A stretch of 64,000 nt of DNA from an uncultured Bacteroidia bacterium (lineage in GTDB: Bacteria > Bacteroidota > Bacteroidia > Bacteroidales > ML635J-15): positions 62,001 to 126,000 of the forward strand of contig CADAXK010000009.1 of assembly GCA_902791865.1 (NCBI GenBank), in the 5' to 3' direction. This document shows positions 40,166 through 47,877 of this stretch, in pieces. Below the pieces are notes generated by a model. That model was not told where the DNA came from. It made no database searches and saw nothing but the letters and a program-made list of their open reading frames with translations. A program made the translations under genes and the position numbers. How positions within the stretch are numbered: position 1 is the stretch's first letter; every line of letters begins with the position of its first letter.

Positions 40166-40851
40166 TTTATTGCTTCTTGTTTTGTCTTTTTGTTCATTTT
40201 TTCACTGTTCATCACCACATTTTCGAGCACCCATTCGTGATTGCTTTTCGAATAGTCCCTTAGTGCAGAACCAATAGCTCTGTTTACAATTTCATCATTT
40301 GTTACAAGATTTTCAGAAATAAATCTGCCGAGGATTTCCTTGTTGGTCTTGTCCTTCATTTTGCGCTGGAACATTATGGCAGAAGCCTTTAGCCATGGAC
40401 TTTTCGAGGTGCTCCACGATTCAAGAAATTCGAGCGTTACCTTGGGGAACATTTCGTAGAAATGCGATACTAGTTCTGTTGCTATATACTCGGTTGTGTC
40501 CCATCCTGGCTGGGTTAGAATTAAACTTTCGACAAACACAATGTCGGTTTTATTCCATAGTTTTCTGCGTTTTGTAAAAAGTTCAATGCCAAAATATAAG
40601 TATTCTCGCTCCTCAAGCGAAAACAATTCTCTAATTATGCTTTTCGTATCTTCGTTTTTCGGTAGCGGGTAGGCAGCAAATACGGCCTTGAAGATATTTT
40701 TAAGATCTGTCGACTTTATGCCTAGGAATTTTTTCTCCCACTTTGTTGCTTTCGACATGCTTTTGGCCGCCTCGGTATCCTTATGTCTGCCTAGGTACGA
40801 ATGTATCTTTTGGGTATACTCTTTCATTAAGAATACTGATGTTTTTAACAT
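40135..40851 (-). CDS. DNA alkylation repair protein, AlkD-like
   Basis: A 238-residue HEAT-repeat-type DNA glycosylase that removes positively charged alkylated bases. The repeated helices are visible (YTQKIHSYLGRHKDTEAAKSM, WDTTEYIATELVSHFYEMFP, LESWSTSKSPWLKASAIMFQ, EIVNRAIGSALRDYSKSNHEWV); the WDxxE-type and RxxSK-like positions fit the AlkD family. Overlaps the following heptose kinase gene (31 bp), so likely cotranscribed, though the two functions are unrelated. Confidence 0.85.
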   Translation of the reverse strand: MLKTSVFLMKEYTQKIHSYLGRHKDTEAAKSMSKATKWEKKFLGIKSTDLKNIFKAVFAAYPLPKNEDTKSIIRELFSLEEREYLYFGIELFTKRRKLWNKTDIVFVESLILTQPGWDTTEYIATELVSHFYEMFPKVTLEFLESWSTSKSPWLKASAIMFQRKMKDKTNKEILGRFISENLVTNDEIVNRAIGSALRDYSKSNHEWVLENVVMNSEKMNKKTKQEAIKWIDSKGLIK

Positions 40852-40960
40852 TGCAAAATTAAAAATTATTCAATGAAAAAATCATTGCTATGAAAAATAA
40901 AAAGCAATTAATTTTGTCAGTCCAAGGGAATGTATTATTTTTCCCCGAAATTTTTTAGGT

Positions 40961-42073
40961 ATGAGTAGTCATAAGGTCGGTTTCTTTCGGTTCATATTGC
41001 TCTGGCCACTATCGCTTGTATACAAGTTCATAGGCGATATTAGGAACTTTATGTACGAAAATGGGTTGTTGAAATCAAAGGAATATGACCTCCCTATAAT
41101 TTCAGTCGGCAACATTAGCGTAGGCGGTACAGGCAAAACCCCGCATGTTGAGTATGTTATCCGCATGCTGAAGGACGATTTCAAGACCGCAATGCTAAGC
41201 CGTGGTTACAAGCGAAAGACAAAAGGCTTCCGTATTGTAGAGCCCGACGATGACTATACGCTTTGCGGTGACGAACCTTTGCAAGTAAAACGCAAATTCA
41301 ATGATGTTGTTGTTGCTGTGTGCGAAAACAGGAACAAGGGCGTTGAAAAGTTGCGCGAACTTTATCCCGACCTCAACTTAATTATTCTTGATGATGCGTT
41401 CCAGCATAGGCGCATAAATCCCGGACTGCACATCTTGCTGATAAATTACAACTACCCGATTTCCAGCGATTATGTAATGCCTCTCGGCCGTTTGCGCGAA
41501 TCAAAGTCGAATGTACATCGTGCACATTTGCTGGTTTATACCAATTGCCCCCCAAAACTTACGCCCATGGACAGGCGGATTATGACAAAGGAGGTTGGTG
41601 TATTGCCTTACCAGCACCTTTCGTTTACCAAGGTTATATACGAAAATCCGTTGTCGGTGTTCAAGAATAACAAGAAACTCGACTACACCAGATTGAAGGA
41701 TTGCAATGTGCTTGCTGTCACAGGAATAGCACATCCGGAAAATTTTGTTGAAATGCTAATGGAAAAGTCGAAAGGTGTTGTACATCTTTCGTATTCGGAC
41801 CATCACAATTTTTCGTCTGCTGATGTTCAGAAGATAAAAAAGACTTTTGCCGAAATGAGCGGACCTAAGGTAATAGTAGTTACCGAAAAAGATGGCGTGC
41901 GCTTGCGCACAAGCAAGTTCATCGATGACGAACTAAAACCGTACATGTATTACATTCCAATAGAAATAGACCTCCTTTGCGATGAGGATGAGAAGAAATT
42001 GTTTAACAATCAAATAATTACTTATGTCAGAAACAACAAACGCTACAATAAACTTTATCAAAACTCGCTTTAA
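40961..42073 (+). CDS. lpxK: Tetraacyldisaccharide 4'-kinase
   Basis: Phosphorylates the 4' position of the lipid A disaccharide, inner membrane, 370 residues. Motifs are an N-terminal membrane helix (FILLWPLSLVYKFIGDIRN), the P-loop VGNISVGGTGKTPHVEYV, AMLSRGYKRKTKG, GDEPLQVKRKF, LDDAFQHRRINP and VVTEKDGVRLR. The stop overlaps the start of the purine nucleoside phosphorylase gene by 50 bp, in a different frame. Together with the nearby heptose kinase it suggests lipopolysaccharide synthesis. Confidence 0.93.
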   Translation: MSSHKVGFFRFILLWPLSLVYKFIGDIRNFMYENGLLKSKEYDLPIISVGNISVGGTGKTPHVEYVIRMLKDDFKTAMLSRGYKRKTKGFRIVEPDDDYTLCGDEPLQVKRKFNDVVVAVCENRNKGVEKLRELYPDLNLIILDDAFQHRRINPGLHILLINYNYPISSDYVMPLGRLRESKSNVHRAHLLVYTNCPPKLTPMDRRIMTKEVGVLPYQHLSFTKVIYENPLSVFKNNKKLDYTRLKDCNVLAVTGIAHPENFVEMLMEKSKGVVHLSYSDHHNFSSADVQKIKKTFAEMSGPKVIVVTEKDGVRLRTSKFIDDELKPYMYYIPIEIDLLCDEDEKKLFNNQIITYVRNNKRYNKLYQNSL

Positions 42074-42833
42074 GGAAACTCCAGAAGTGGGCATAATATT
42101 AGGTACTGGACTTGGTGGATTGGTCAAGGTAATTGACATTATCGAGGCTATTCCATACGAGGAAATTCCCGACTTTCCTGTTTCTACCGTTGAAGGGCAC
42201 AGCGGAAGGCTTATACTTGGCCGTCTTGGCGGAAAAATCGTCGTTGCCATGCAGGGACGATTCCACTACTACGAAGGCTATTCGATGAAACAGCTTGTGT
42301 TTGCAACAAGAACATTAATTCGCTTGGGCATCAAGTACCTTTTCGTATCTAATGCCAGCGGCGGTGTAAATCCAGCCTTCGAGATTGGCGACTTGATGGT
42401 TATCACTGACCATATATGCATGTTGCCAAATCCGCTTATAGGCAAGCACAATCCAGAGGATGGAGACCGTTTCCCCGATATGAGTTGTGTTTACGACAAG
42501 TCGTTGATAGCCAGTGCGGAGGGCGTTGCGTCAGAACTTGGCTACAAGTTGCAGAAAGGCGTATACCTTGCCACCACAGGACCAACATTCGAGACACCTG
42601 CTGAGTATAGGTATTTCCGCACTGTTGGTGCCGATGCAGTTGGAATGTCAACCGTTCCCGAGGCAATTGTGGCGCGCCAGATGAGGATTCCTTGCTTTGC
42701 AATGTCGATAATTACCGACCTTGGTGTACCCGACAAGATTGTGGAGGTGTCGCACGAGGAAGTGCAGAAGGTTGCTGCAGCCTCCGAATCGAAGATGACA
42801 GAGATTTTTACGAAGATGATAGAACGGCTTTAA
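42024..42833 (+). CDS. Purine-nucleoside phosphorylase
   Basis: Cleaves purine nucleosides with phosphate to base and ribose-1-phosphate; 269 residues, trimeric type of the PNP/MTAP family. Motifs are LGTGLGGLV, VEGHSGRLILGRLGGK, MQGRFHYYEGYS, SNASGGVNP, and TGPTFETPAEYRYFRTVGADAVGMSTVPE. The 50-bp overlap with lpxK is long but the start (MSETTNATINFIKTRF) agrees with family length, and no better start exists downstream before the conserved PEVGIILGTG. Confidence 0.93.
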   Translation: MSETTNATINFIKTRFKETPEVGIILGTGLGGLVKVIDIIEAIPYEEIPDFPVSTVEGHSGRLILGRLGGKIVVAMQGRFHYYEGYSMKQLVFATRTLIRLGIKYLFVSNASGGVNPAFEIGDLMVITDHICMLPNPLIGKHNPEDGDRFPDMSCVYDKSLIASAEGVASELGYKLQKGVYLATTGPTFETPAEYRYFRTVGADAVGMSTVPEAIVARQMRIPCFAMSIITDLGVPDKIVEVSHEEVQKVAAASESKMTEIFTKMIERL

Positions 42834-42843
42834 ATAAGGACAG

Positions 42844-43182
42844 ATGGATTCAAAGAGACAGACACAGGTTGCCGGCCTGGTTCAGAAGGAACTGGCAAAT
42901 GTATTGCAGTTCAAGTTCAATGGTTTGGTGCCGGGCAGATTGCTTACAATTACTGGCGTGCGAATGTCGCCGGACCTCGGATTAGCAAAGATATACCTCA
43001 GCATTTTCCCATCAACCGATGGACAAGCAATAATAAAGGAAATAAATACTAATGTTTCGAGAATACGCTACGAACTCGGAAATGCAATCCGCAACGATGT
43101 ACGCCGTGTTCCCGAACTTATTTTCTACCTAGATGACAGTTTCGATGAGGTTGAACGCATCGAGAAGGCTCTAAAGTCGTAG
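42844..43182 (+). CDS. rbfA: Ribosome-binding factor A
   Basis: A 112-residue 30S maturation factor with a KH-like fold. Seen are MDSKRQTQVAGLVQKELANVL at the start (helix 1), GRLLTITGVRMSPDLGLAKIYLS (strands and the AxG-type turn), and RIRYELGNAIRNDVRRVPELIFYLDDS near the end. The usual length is 110-130. Directly followed by the permease gene with no gap. Confidence 0.92.
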   Translation: MDSKRQTQVAGLVQKELANVLQFKFNGLVPGRLLTITGVRMSPDLGLAKIYLSIFPSTDGQAIIKEINTNVSRIRYELGNAIRNDVRRVPELIFYLDDSFDEVERIEKALKS

Positions 43183-44427
43183 ATGAACTTTCCTTTCTAC
43201 ATAGCATCACGGTATTTGGTGTCGAAAAAATCGCGCAACGCGATAAACATCATTTCCATAATTTCCATTTTGGGAGTTGCCGTAGGCACGGCAGCATTGG
43301 TAATTGTGATGTCGGTATTCAATGGTTTCGAGGATTTGCTGACAAGGCTCAACAATTCATTCGACCCCGACATAAAGGTCGTGCCAGTGCATGGAAAAAC
43401 TTTTGTCCCCGATGAAAAATTCAAGTCGGCGATAGATGGATGCGATTTCGTTGCCTCTGCTTCGTATACAATCGAGGAAAACGCCCTTTTGCAATATGAC
43501 GACAAGCAACTGATAGCAACTATAAAGGGTGTTGATGATAAATATTTGGAAACCACGGGGCTTGACACTATGGTTGTGCGTGGCGAACCGCTTTTGTACA
43601 ACGAAGGCGTTTCTTGTGCAATCATGGGCGCAGGTGTGGCATATTCGATGGGCGTTTTATGCGACTATCTTGAACCATTGACAATCAATATTCCAAGTCG
43701 TACAAAGGAAATACATGGCAATTTCAGCGATGCTGCATCCGACATACTTAACAGTGTAACGACTTATCCTTCAGGAATTTTTGCAATACAGCAGGAATAT
43801 GACACCAAGTATGTGGTTTTGCCAATCGATGAGGTGCGGAAATTGCTTGAATTTAATGCCGAAGTTGGTGCTGTTGAATTGAAATTGAAGCGCAATGCCG
43901 ACAATGACAAGGCAGTGGAATATCTTTCGCAAAGCTTAGGTAATGGTTTTCAGATTCTTGACCGAAAACAACAGCATGAGTACGCATACAAGATTATGCA
44001 GTCGGAAAAGTGGGCGATATTTATGATACTGATATTCATATTGTTGATTGCATCTTTCAACATAATTGCATCCATCACAATGCTCATAATCGACAAGCGT
44101 AACGACATTTCCATACTTCGTAGCATGGGTGCCAATGACACTAATATAAGGCGTATTTTCTTTATCGAAGGAGTTGGTGTTAGTTTGGTAGGTGCCGTTG
44201 CAGGACTGATTTTTGGCGGACTTGTCTGCTGGTTGCAAATGACATACGGATTTGTAAAACTAGGTGGCGGGGATGGTTCGTTTATTATTGATGCATATCC
44301 AGTGGTGGTAAATATGATTGACATATTATGGTCGTTTTTAGCAGTGATGATTATCGGTTTGTTTGCTGCTTGGGTGCCAGTTAGAATTGTAACGAGGAAA
44401 CTGAAATCTAACAGCCTGACGATATAA
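43183..44427 (+). CDS. LolC/LolE-type ABC transporter permease
   Basis: A 414-residue inner-membrane protein of the FtsX-like permease group: one N-terminal membrane helix (about residues 22-47, ISIISILGVAVGTAALVIVMSVFNGFED), a large periplasmic domain (about 50-270), and three C-terminal helices (about 280-305, 330-355, 375-400). The beginning FYIASRYLVSKKSRNAINIISIISI is typical of LolC/LolE, which extracts lipoproteins from the inner membrane. It follows rbfA immediately; no ATPase gene is adjacent. Confidence 0.87.
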   Translation: MNFPFYIASRYLVSKKSRNAINIISIISILGVAVGTAALVIVMSVFNGFEDLLTRLNNSFDPDIKVVPVHGKTFVPDEKFKSAIDGCDFVASASYTIEENALLQYDDKQLIATIKGVDDKYLETTGLDTMVVRGEPLLYNEGVSCAIMGAGVAYSMGVLCDYLEPLTINIPSRTKEIHGNFSDAASDILNSVTTYPSGIFAIQQEYDTKYVVLPIDEVRKLLEFNAEVGAVELKLKRNADNDKAVEYLSQSLGNGFQILDRKQQHEYAYKIMQSEKWAIFMILIFILLIASFNIIASITMLIIDKRNDISILRSMGANDTNIRRIFFIEGVGVSLVGAVAGLIFGGLVCWLQMTYGFVKLGGGDGSFIIDAYPVVVNMIDILWSFLAVMIIGLFAAWVPVRIVTRKLKSNSLTI

Positions 44428-44440
44428 CAATAAATTAATC

Positions 44441-44505
44441 GGCGCAATGTATTGCGCCTACAACAGAAAAATCAACAAAATGTAAAGACGCAAGATTTTG
44501 CGTCT
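44441..44505. repeat. Two extragenic palindromes
   Basis: GGCGCAAT-GT-ATTGCGCC (44441-44458) and AGACGCAA-GATT-TTGCGTCT (44486-44505). Perfect inverted repeats between the permease gene and the CoA-transferase gene; the first recalls GCGCCxAATGCGTTGCGCC words in the 156-bp repeats near 59.8 and 62.0 kb. Confidence 0.65.
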
Positions 44506-44556
44506 CAACAGAAAAACAAACATCAAATATTTTTTACGCATACAAAAATTTTGTGC

Positions 44557-44564
44557 TATATTTG
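44557..44564 (+). promoter_or_regulatory. -7 box of the lysine-fermentation genes
   Basis: TATATTTG, 40 bp before the CoA-transferase ATG. Confidence 0.5.
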
Positions 44565-44604
44565 AAGCCGTTTTTTAACAACAGATAAATTAAAGGAATT
44601 AATT

Positions 44605-45249
44605 ATGGATAAATTCATTTCAGTAGAACAGGCCGTATCAATGGTGAAGGACGGAATGACCCTCATGATCGGCGGATTTTTAGGTGTTGGTTCAGCCAAC
44701 AAGGTATTGAAGGGAATACACGATGCAGGTATCAAGAACCTTACCATTATTGGTAACGATACCGCTTTTGTTGACAAGGGCGTTGGTATCCTTGTTGCAA
44801 ACCATCAGGTTAAGAAAGCTATAGTTTCGCACATCGGTACAAATCCGGAAACTATCGCACAGTTGAACTCCAAGGAACTCGAAATCGAATTCGTACCTCA
44901 GGGAACTCTTGCAGAACGTATCCGTTGCGGTGGAGCTGGTCTTGGTGGTGTTCTCACTCCAACAGGTCTTGGTACAGTAGTAGCAGAAGGCAAGCGCGTA
45001 ATAAACGTTGACGGCAAGGATTATCTCCTCGAACTCCCGATTCATGCAGACATCGCATTGCTCGGTGCAACCGTTGGCGACGAAACCGGTAACCTCGTTT
45101 TCAAGGGCACAACCCAGAACTTCAACCCGATGATGGCTATGGCAGCTGACGTTGTTATCGCCGAAATCGAGAACATTGTTAAGGTTGGCGAAATTGCTCC
45201 TGAAGCAATCCATACCCAGAATATCTTCGTTGACTATATTGTAAAATAA
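44605..45249 (+). CDS. CoA-transferase subunit A (AtoD-like)
   Basis: A 214-residue alpha subunit of an acetoacetate (butyryl-CoA:acetoacetate) CoA-transferase. Motifs are MIGGFLGVGSANKVL, KKAIVSHIGTNPETI, EFVPQGTLAERIRCGGAGLGGVLTPTGLGT and the C-terminal VVIAEIENIVKVGEI. In lysine fermentation this enzyme activates acetoacetate. The catalytic beta subunit (with the CoA-linking Glu) is not adjacent and not in the window. The genes Kal and Kce follow, supporting the pathway assignment. Codon use suggests strong expression. Confidence 0.88.
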   Translation: MDKFISVEQAVSMVKDGMTLMIGGFLGVGSANKVLKGIHDAGIKNLTIIGNDTAFVDKGVGILVANHQVKKAIVSHIGTNPETIAQLNSKELEIEFVPQGTLAERIRCGGAGLGGVLTPTGLGTVVAEGKRVINVDGKDYLLELPIHADIALLGATVGDETGNLVFKGTTQNFNPMMAMAADVVIAEIENIVKVGEIAPEAIHTQNIFVDYIVK

Positions 45250-45352
45250 GGCTAAAAGGCTTGCTGGCTAACAGGCAGAAAGAAGAAAAGGCTAGAAGTC
45301 TAAAAGGCAAAAAGCCGTCTTCAAGCCTTTAAGACTTTGAGCCTTCAAGCCC
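45250..45352. repeat. GGCTAAAAGG-type imperfect repeat array
   Basis: Irregular short repeats (GGCTAAAAGGCTTG, GGCTAACAGG, CTAAAAGGCAAAAAGCC, then inverted CAAGCCTTTAAGACTTTGAGCC) fill the 157-bp gap between the CoA-transferase and kal genes. Related arrays lie at 30785 and 47772. Confidence 0.55.
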
Positions 45353-45406
45353 ATCATAATCATTGAATTATCAAATTATCAAATCTTCAAATTAGAAATT
45401 TAAAAC

Positions 45407-45796
45407 ATGGAATACAGAACAAAGATTAGACTGCGCATGAGCGCAAAGGACGCACACTACGGTGGCAATTTGGTTGATGGTGCTCACATGGTACATCTGT
45501 TTGGCGATGTGGCTACCGAACTTTTAATCATGCGTGACGGCGATGAAGGCCTTTTCTGCGCATACGACATGATTGAATTCAAGGCTCCTGTTTATGCAGG
45601 CGACTTCATCGAGGCTGAAGGTTGGATTGACCGCGAAGGCAACACCTCACGCCACATGATGTTCGAGGCACGCAAGGTTGCTGTTGCTCGTCCCGACATT
45701 TCAGCATCTGCTGCTGACGAACTCGACGAACCTATCCTCGTTTGCCGTGCTTCTGGAACTTGTGTAACTCCAAAGGATTGTCAAAGAAAAAAATAA
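45407..45796 (+). CDS. kal: 3-aminobutyryl-CoA ammonia-lyase
   Basis: A 129-residue hotdog-fold enzyme that removes ammonia from 3-aminobutyryl-CoA to give crotonyl-CoA in lysine fermentation. Family features are [36 protein letters not shown] and the [13 protein letters not shown] segment. The length fits. It lies between the CoA-transferase and Kce genes, both from the same pathway, 9 bp before Kce. Other pathway genes (aminomutases, dehydrogenase) are not in the window. Confidence 0.9.
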   Translation: MEYRTKIRLRMSAKDAHYGGNLVDGAHMVHLFGDVATELLIMRDGDEGLFCAYDMIEFKAPVYAGDFIEAEGWIDREGNTSRHMMFEARKVAVARPDISASAADELDEPILVCRASGTCVTPKDCQRKK

Positions 45797-45805
45797 GCGT
45801 ACGAT

Positions 45806-46636
45806 ATGGAAAAGCTGATAATCACAGCCGCAATATGTGGCGCAGAAGTTACCAAGGAACAAAATCCTAATGTACCTTATACCGTTGAGGAAATCGTACG
45901 CGAAGCAAAGTCGGCTGTTGACGCTGGTGCTGCTATCGTTCATCTGCATGTTCGTTTCGATGACGGTACTCCTACCCAGAGCCGCGACCGCTTCCAGGAA
46001 TGCACCGAGGCTATACTCAAGGTTTGCCCCGATGTAATTCTTATCCCATCTACTGGCGGTGCAGTTGGTATGACTCCTGATGAGCGTCTGCAATCGACCG
46101 ACACTAATCCAGTTCCCGAAATGGCAACCCTCGACTGCGGAACATGCAACTTCGGTGACGAAATTTTCGACAACACAATGCCTACAATGCGTGCATTCGG
46201 CAAGCGTATGATCGAACGCGGCATTAAGCCCGAATACGAATGCTTCGAAATGGGACATTTGGATACCATCCTCACGATGGCTCGCAAGGGACAGGTTCCA
46301 GGTGACCCGATGCAGTTCAACTTCGTACTTGGCGTTCCCGGTTGTACTCCCGCAACAGTTGCAAACCTCTGCTGGCTTGTAAACGGCATTCCTGCTGGTT
46401 CTACTTGGACTGTAACTGGTGTTGGACGCAATGCTTTCCCGATGGCTGCTGCAGCAATAGCAATGGGCGGAAATGTTCGCGTAGGCTTCGAGGACAACCT
46501 TTACCTTGAAAAGGGCGTACTTGCAAAATCGAACGGCGAACTCGTTGCTAAGGTAGTAAGACTCGCTAAGGAACTCGGTCGTGGAATCGCAACTCCAGCT
46601 GAGGCTCGCAAGATTCTTGGATTGAAGGCAAGATAA
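45806..46636 (+). CDS. kce: 3-keto-5-aminohexanoate cleavage enzyme
   Basis: A 276-residue zinc enzyme that converts 3-keto-5-aminohexanoate and acetyl-CoA to 3-aminobutyryl-CoA and acetoacetate. Motifs are ITAAICGAEVTKEQNPNVPYTVEEIV, GAAIVHLHVR (zinc-binding His-x-His), STGGAVGMTPDERL, CFEMGHLDTI, FVLGVPGCTPA, and GNVRVGFEDNLYLEKG. Its product is the substrate of Kal, encoded just upstream, and acetoacetate is the substrate of the CoA-transferase. Confidence 0.93.
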   Translation: MEKLIITAAICGAEVTKEQNPNVPYTVEEIVREAKSAVDAGAAIVHLHVRFDDGTPTQSRDRFQECTEAILKVCPDVILIPSTGGAVGMTPDERLQSTDTNPVPEMATLDCGTCNFGDEIFDNTMPTMRAFGKRMIERGIKPEYECFEMGHLDTILTMARKGQVPGDPMQFNFVLGVPGCTPATVANLCWLVNGIPAGSTWTVTGVGRNAFPMAAAAIAMGGNVRVGFEDNLYLEKGVLAKSNGELVAKVVRLAKELGRGIATPAEARKILGLKAR

Positions 46637-46662
46637 GATTTAAGGTGAAACAATAAGGTTTG

Positions 46663-46693
46663 AGGTCGTTCCGTTTTTGGGACGGCCTTTTTT
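46663..46693 (+). terminator. Terminator after kce
   Basis: AGGTCGTTCC / GGGACGGCCT stem (with G-U pairs), loop GTTTTT, followed by six Ts. Confidence 0.82.
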
Positions 46694-46740
46694 GTTTGTA
46701 TTGCAGAAATTAATTATCATTTATTCATTGCCAATTGTTC

Positions 46741-46772
46741 ATTGTGCTTTGCTTATTGATTACTATATTTGC
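46741..46772 (+). promoter_or_regulatory. Promoter of the PfkB kinase gene
   Basis: ATTG at 46741-46744, 19-bp spacer, TATATTTGC at 46764-46772. The ATG follows 22 bp later. Confidence 0.6.
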
Positions 46773-46794
46773 AACACTAAAAAAGTAAAAAACT

Positions 46795-47772
46795 ATGGCA
46801 AAAGTAATAGGACTTGGAAACGCATTGGTTGATATAATGACCGTTATCGACAGCGACAAGGTATTGGAGAAATTGAATCTGCCAAAAGGCAGTATGCAGT
46901 TGGTTGATAGTGAATTAAGCGAAAAAATACAAGCCGAAACAAGGTCTTTTCCGCGTACGATGGCAAGTGGTGGTTCGGCGGCAAATACAATCCGTAGCCT
47001 TGCAAATATGGGTATAACAACAGGTTTTGTCGGCAAGATAGGCCCCGATGAGCTGGGCGATTTCTTTGCAAGCGACATGAAGCGTATGGGCGTACTTCCT
47101 CGTCTAATTAAGAGCGAAACGCCAAGCGGAAGGGCTGTGGCATTGGTAAGCAAGGATTCGGAGCGTACATTCGCAACTTACCTTGGTGCTGCATCGGAAC
47201 TTACTGCCGACGACATAAATGCTACAACTTTTTTAGGATACGATTTGCTTCATGTAGAAGGTTATCTTATTATAAATCACGAGCTTATTGAAAAGGCAAT
47301 GTCGTTGGCAAAGGAGAACGGGTTGAAAGTTTCGCTTGACCTAGCAAGTTATAATGTTGTTGAGGATAATCTTGACTTCTTGCGTTACCTGATAGAAAAA
47401 TACGTAGACATTGTTTTTGCAAACGAGGAGGAGGCCGCAGCATTTACTGGAGGCAAGGATCCTGAAACAGCATTGGAGATGATTTCGTCGCTTTGCGACA
47501 TTGCCGTAGTAAAGATTGGAAAGCATGGTGCATGGGTTAAACGTGGAGAGTATAAGGATTGCGAACCAGAATTTCCCGCAAAACGCGTTGATACTACTGC
47601 CGCAGGCGACAATTTTGCTGCCGGTTTCATATATGGTCTTGTAAATAACTGGTCGCTTGATAGGTGCGTGAAGGCAGGAAATGTTATTGCAGGCAACGTT
47701 ATAGAGGTTGTCGGCGCTACAATGGATGAAAAGCGTTGGATCAGAATTAAGAACGAAATAGCAAAGATATAA
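46795..47772 (+). CDS. PfkB-family carbohydrate/adenosine kinase
   Basis: A 325-residue ribokinase-like kinase. Visible are the MAKVIGLGNALVDIMTVID N-terminus, the di-glycine ASGGSAANTI substrate loop, GFVGKIGPDELGDFF, FANEEEAAAFTGG, and the signature DTTAAGDNFAAGFIYGL with the catalytic Asp. This form is usually annotated as adenosine kinase or sugar kinase in Bacteroidetes; the substrate cannot be fixed from the sequence. Adenine deaminase and purine nucleoside phosphorylase in the same window fit a purine-salvage role. Ends before a repeat and terminator. Confidence 0.85.
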   Translation: MAKVIGLGNALVDIMTVIDSDKVLEKLNLPKGSMQLVDSELSEKIQAETRSFPRTMASGGSAANTIRSLANMGITTGFVGKIGPDELGDFFASDMKRMGVLPRLIKSETPSGRAVALVSKDSERTFATYLGAASELTADDINATTFLGYDLLHVEGYLIINHELIEKAMSLAKENGLKVSLDLASYNVVEDNLDFLRYLIEKYVDIVFANEEEAAAFTGGKDPETALEMISSLCDIAVVKIGKHGAWVKRGEYKDCEPEFPAKRVDTTAAGDNFAAGFIYGLVNNWSLDRCVKAGNVIAGNVIEVVGATMDEKRWIRIKNEIAKI

Positions 47773-47818
47773 AGACTAACAGGCTAAAAGGCTTGCAGGC
47801 TAGCAGTCTTTTAGTCGT
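47772..47818. repeat. GGCTAAAAGGCTTG repeat
   Basis: AGACTAACAGG, CTAAAAGGCTTGCAGG, CTAGCAGTCTTTTAGTC: same words as in the arrays at 30785 and 45250. Confidence 0.55.
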
Positions 47819-47833
47819 TTTGAAATTAGAGAC

Positions 47834-47866
47834 AAAAAAAAGGGCAACCAATCGGTTGCCCTTTTT
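47834..47866. terminator. Bidirectional terminator
   Basis: AGGGCAACC / GGTTGCCCT stem with an AATC loop, A run on one side and T run on the other. Serves the convergent kinase and C25 protease genes. Confidence 0.88.
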
Positions 47867-47877
47867 CGATTTGTTTG

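Noticed and set aside
40266..40274. Single AGAACCA words, for example inside the AlkD-like gene and near 55862
   Set aside because: Single 7-mers occur by chance in coding sequence; only the tandem form with an 11-bp period at the right distance from a -7 box was counted.
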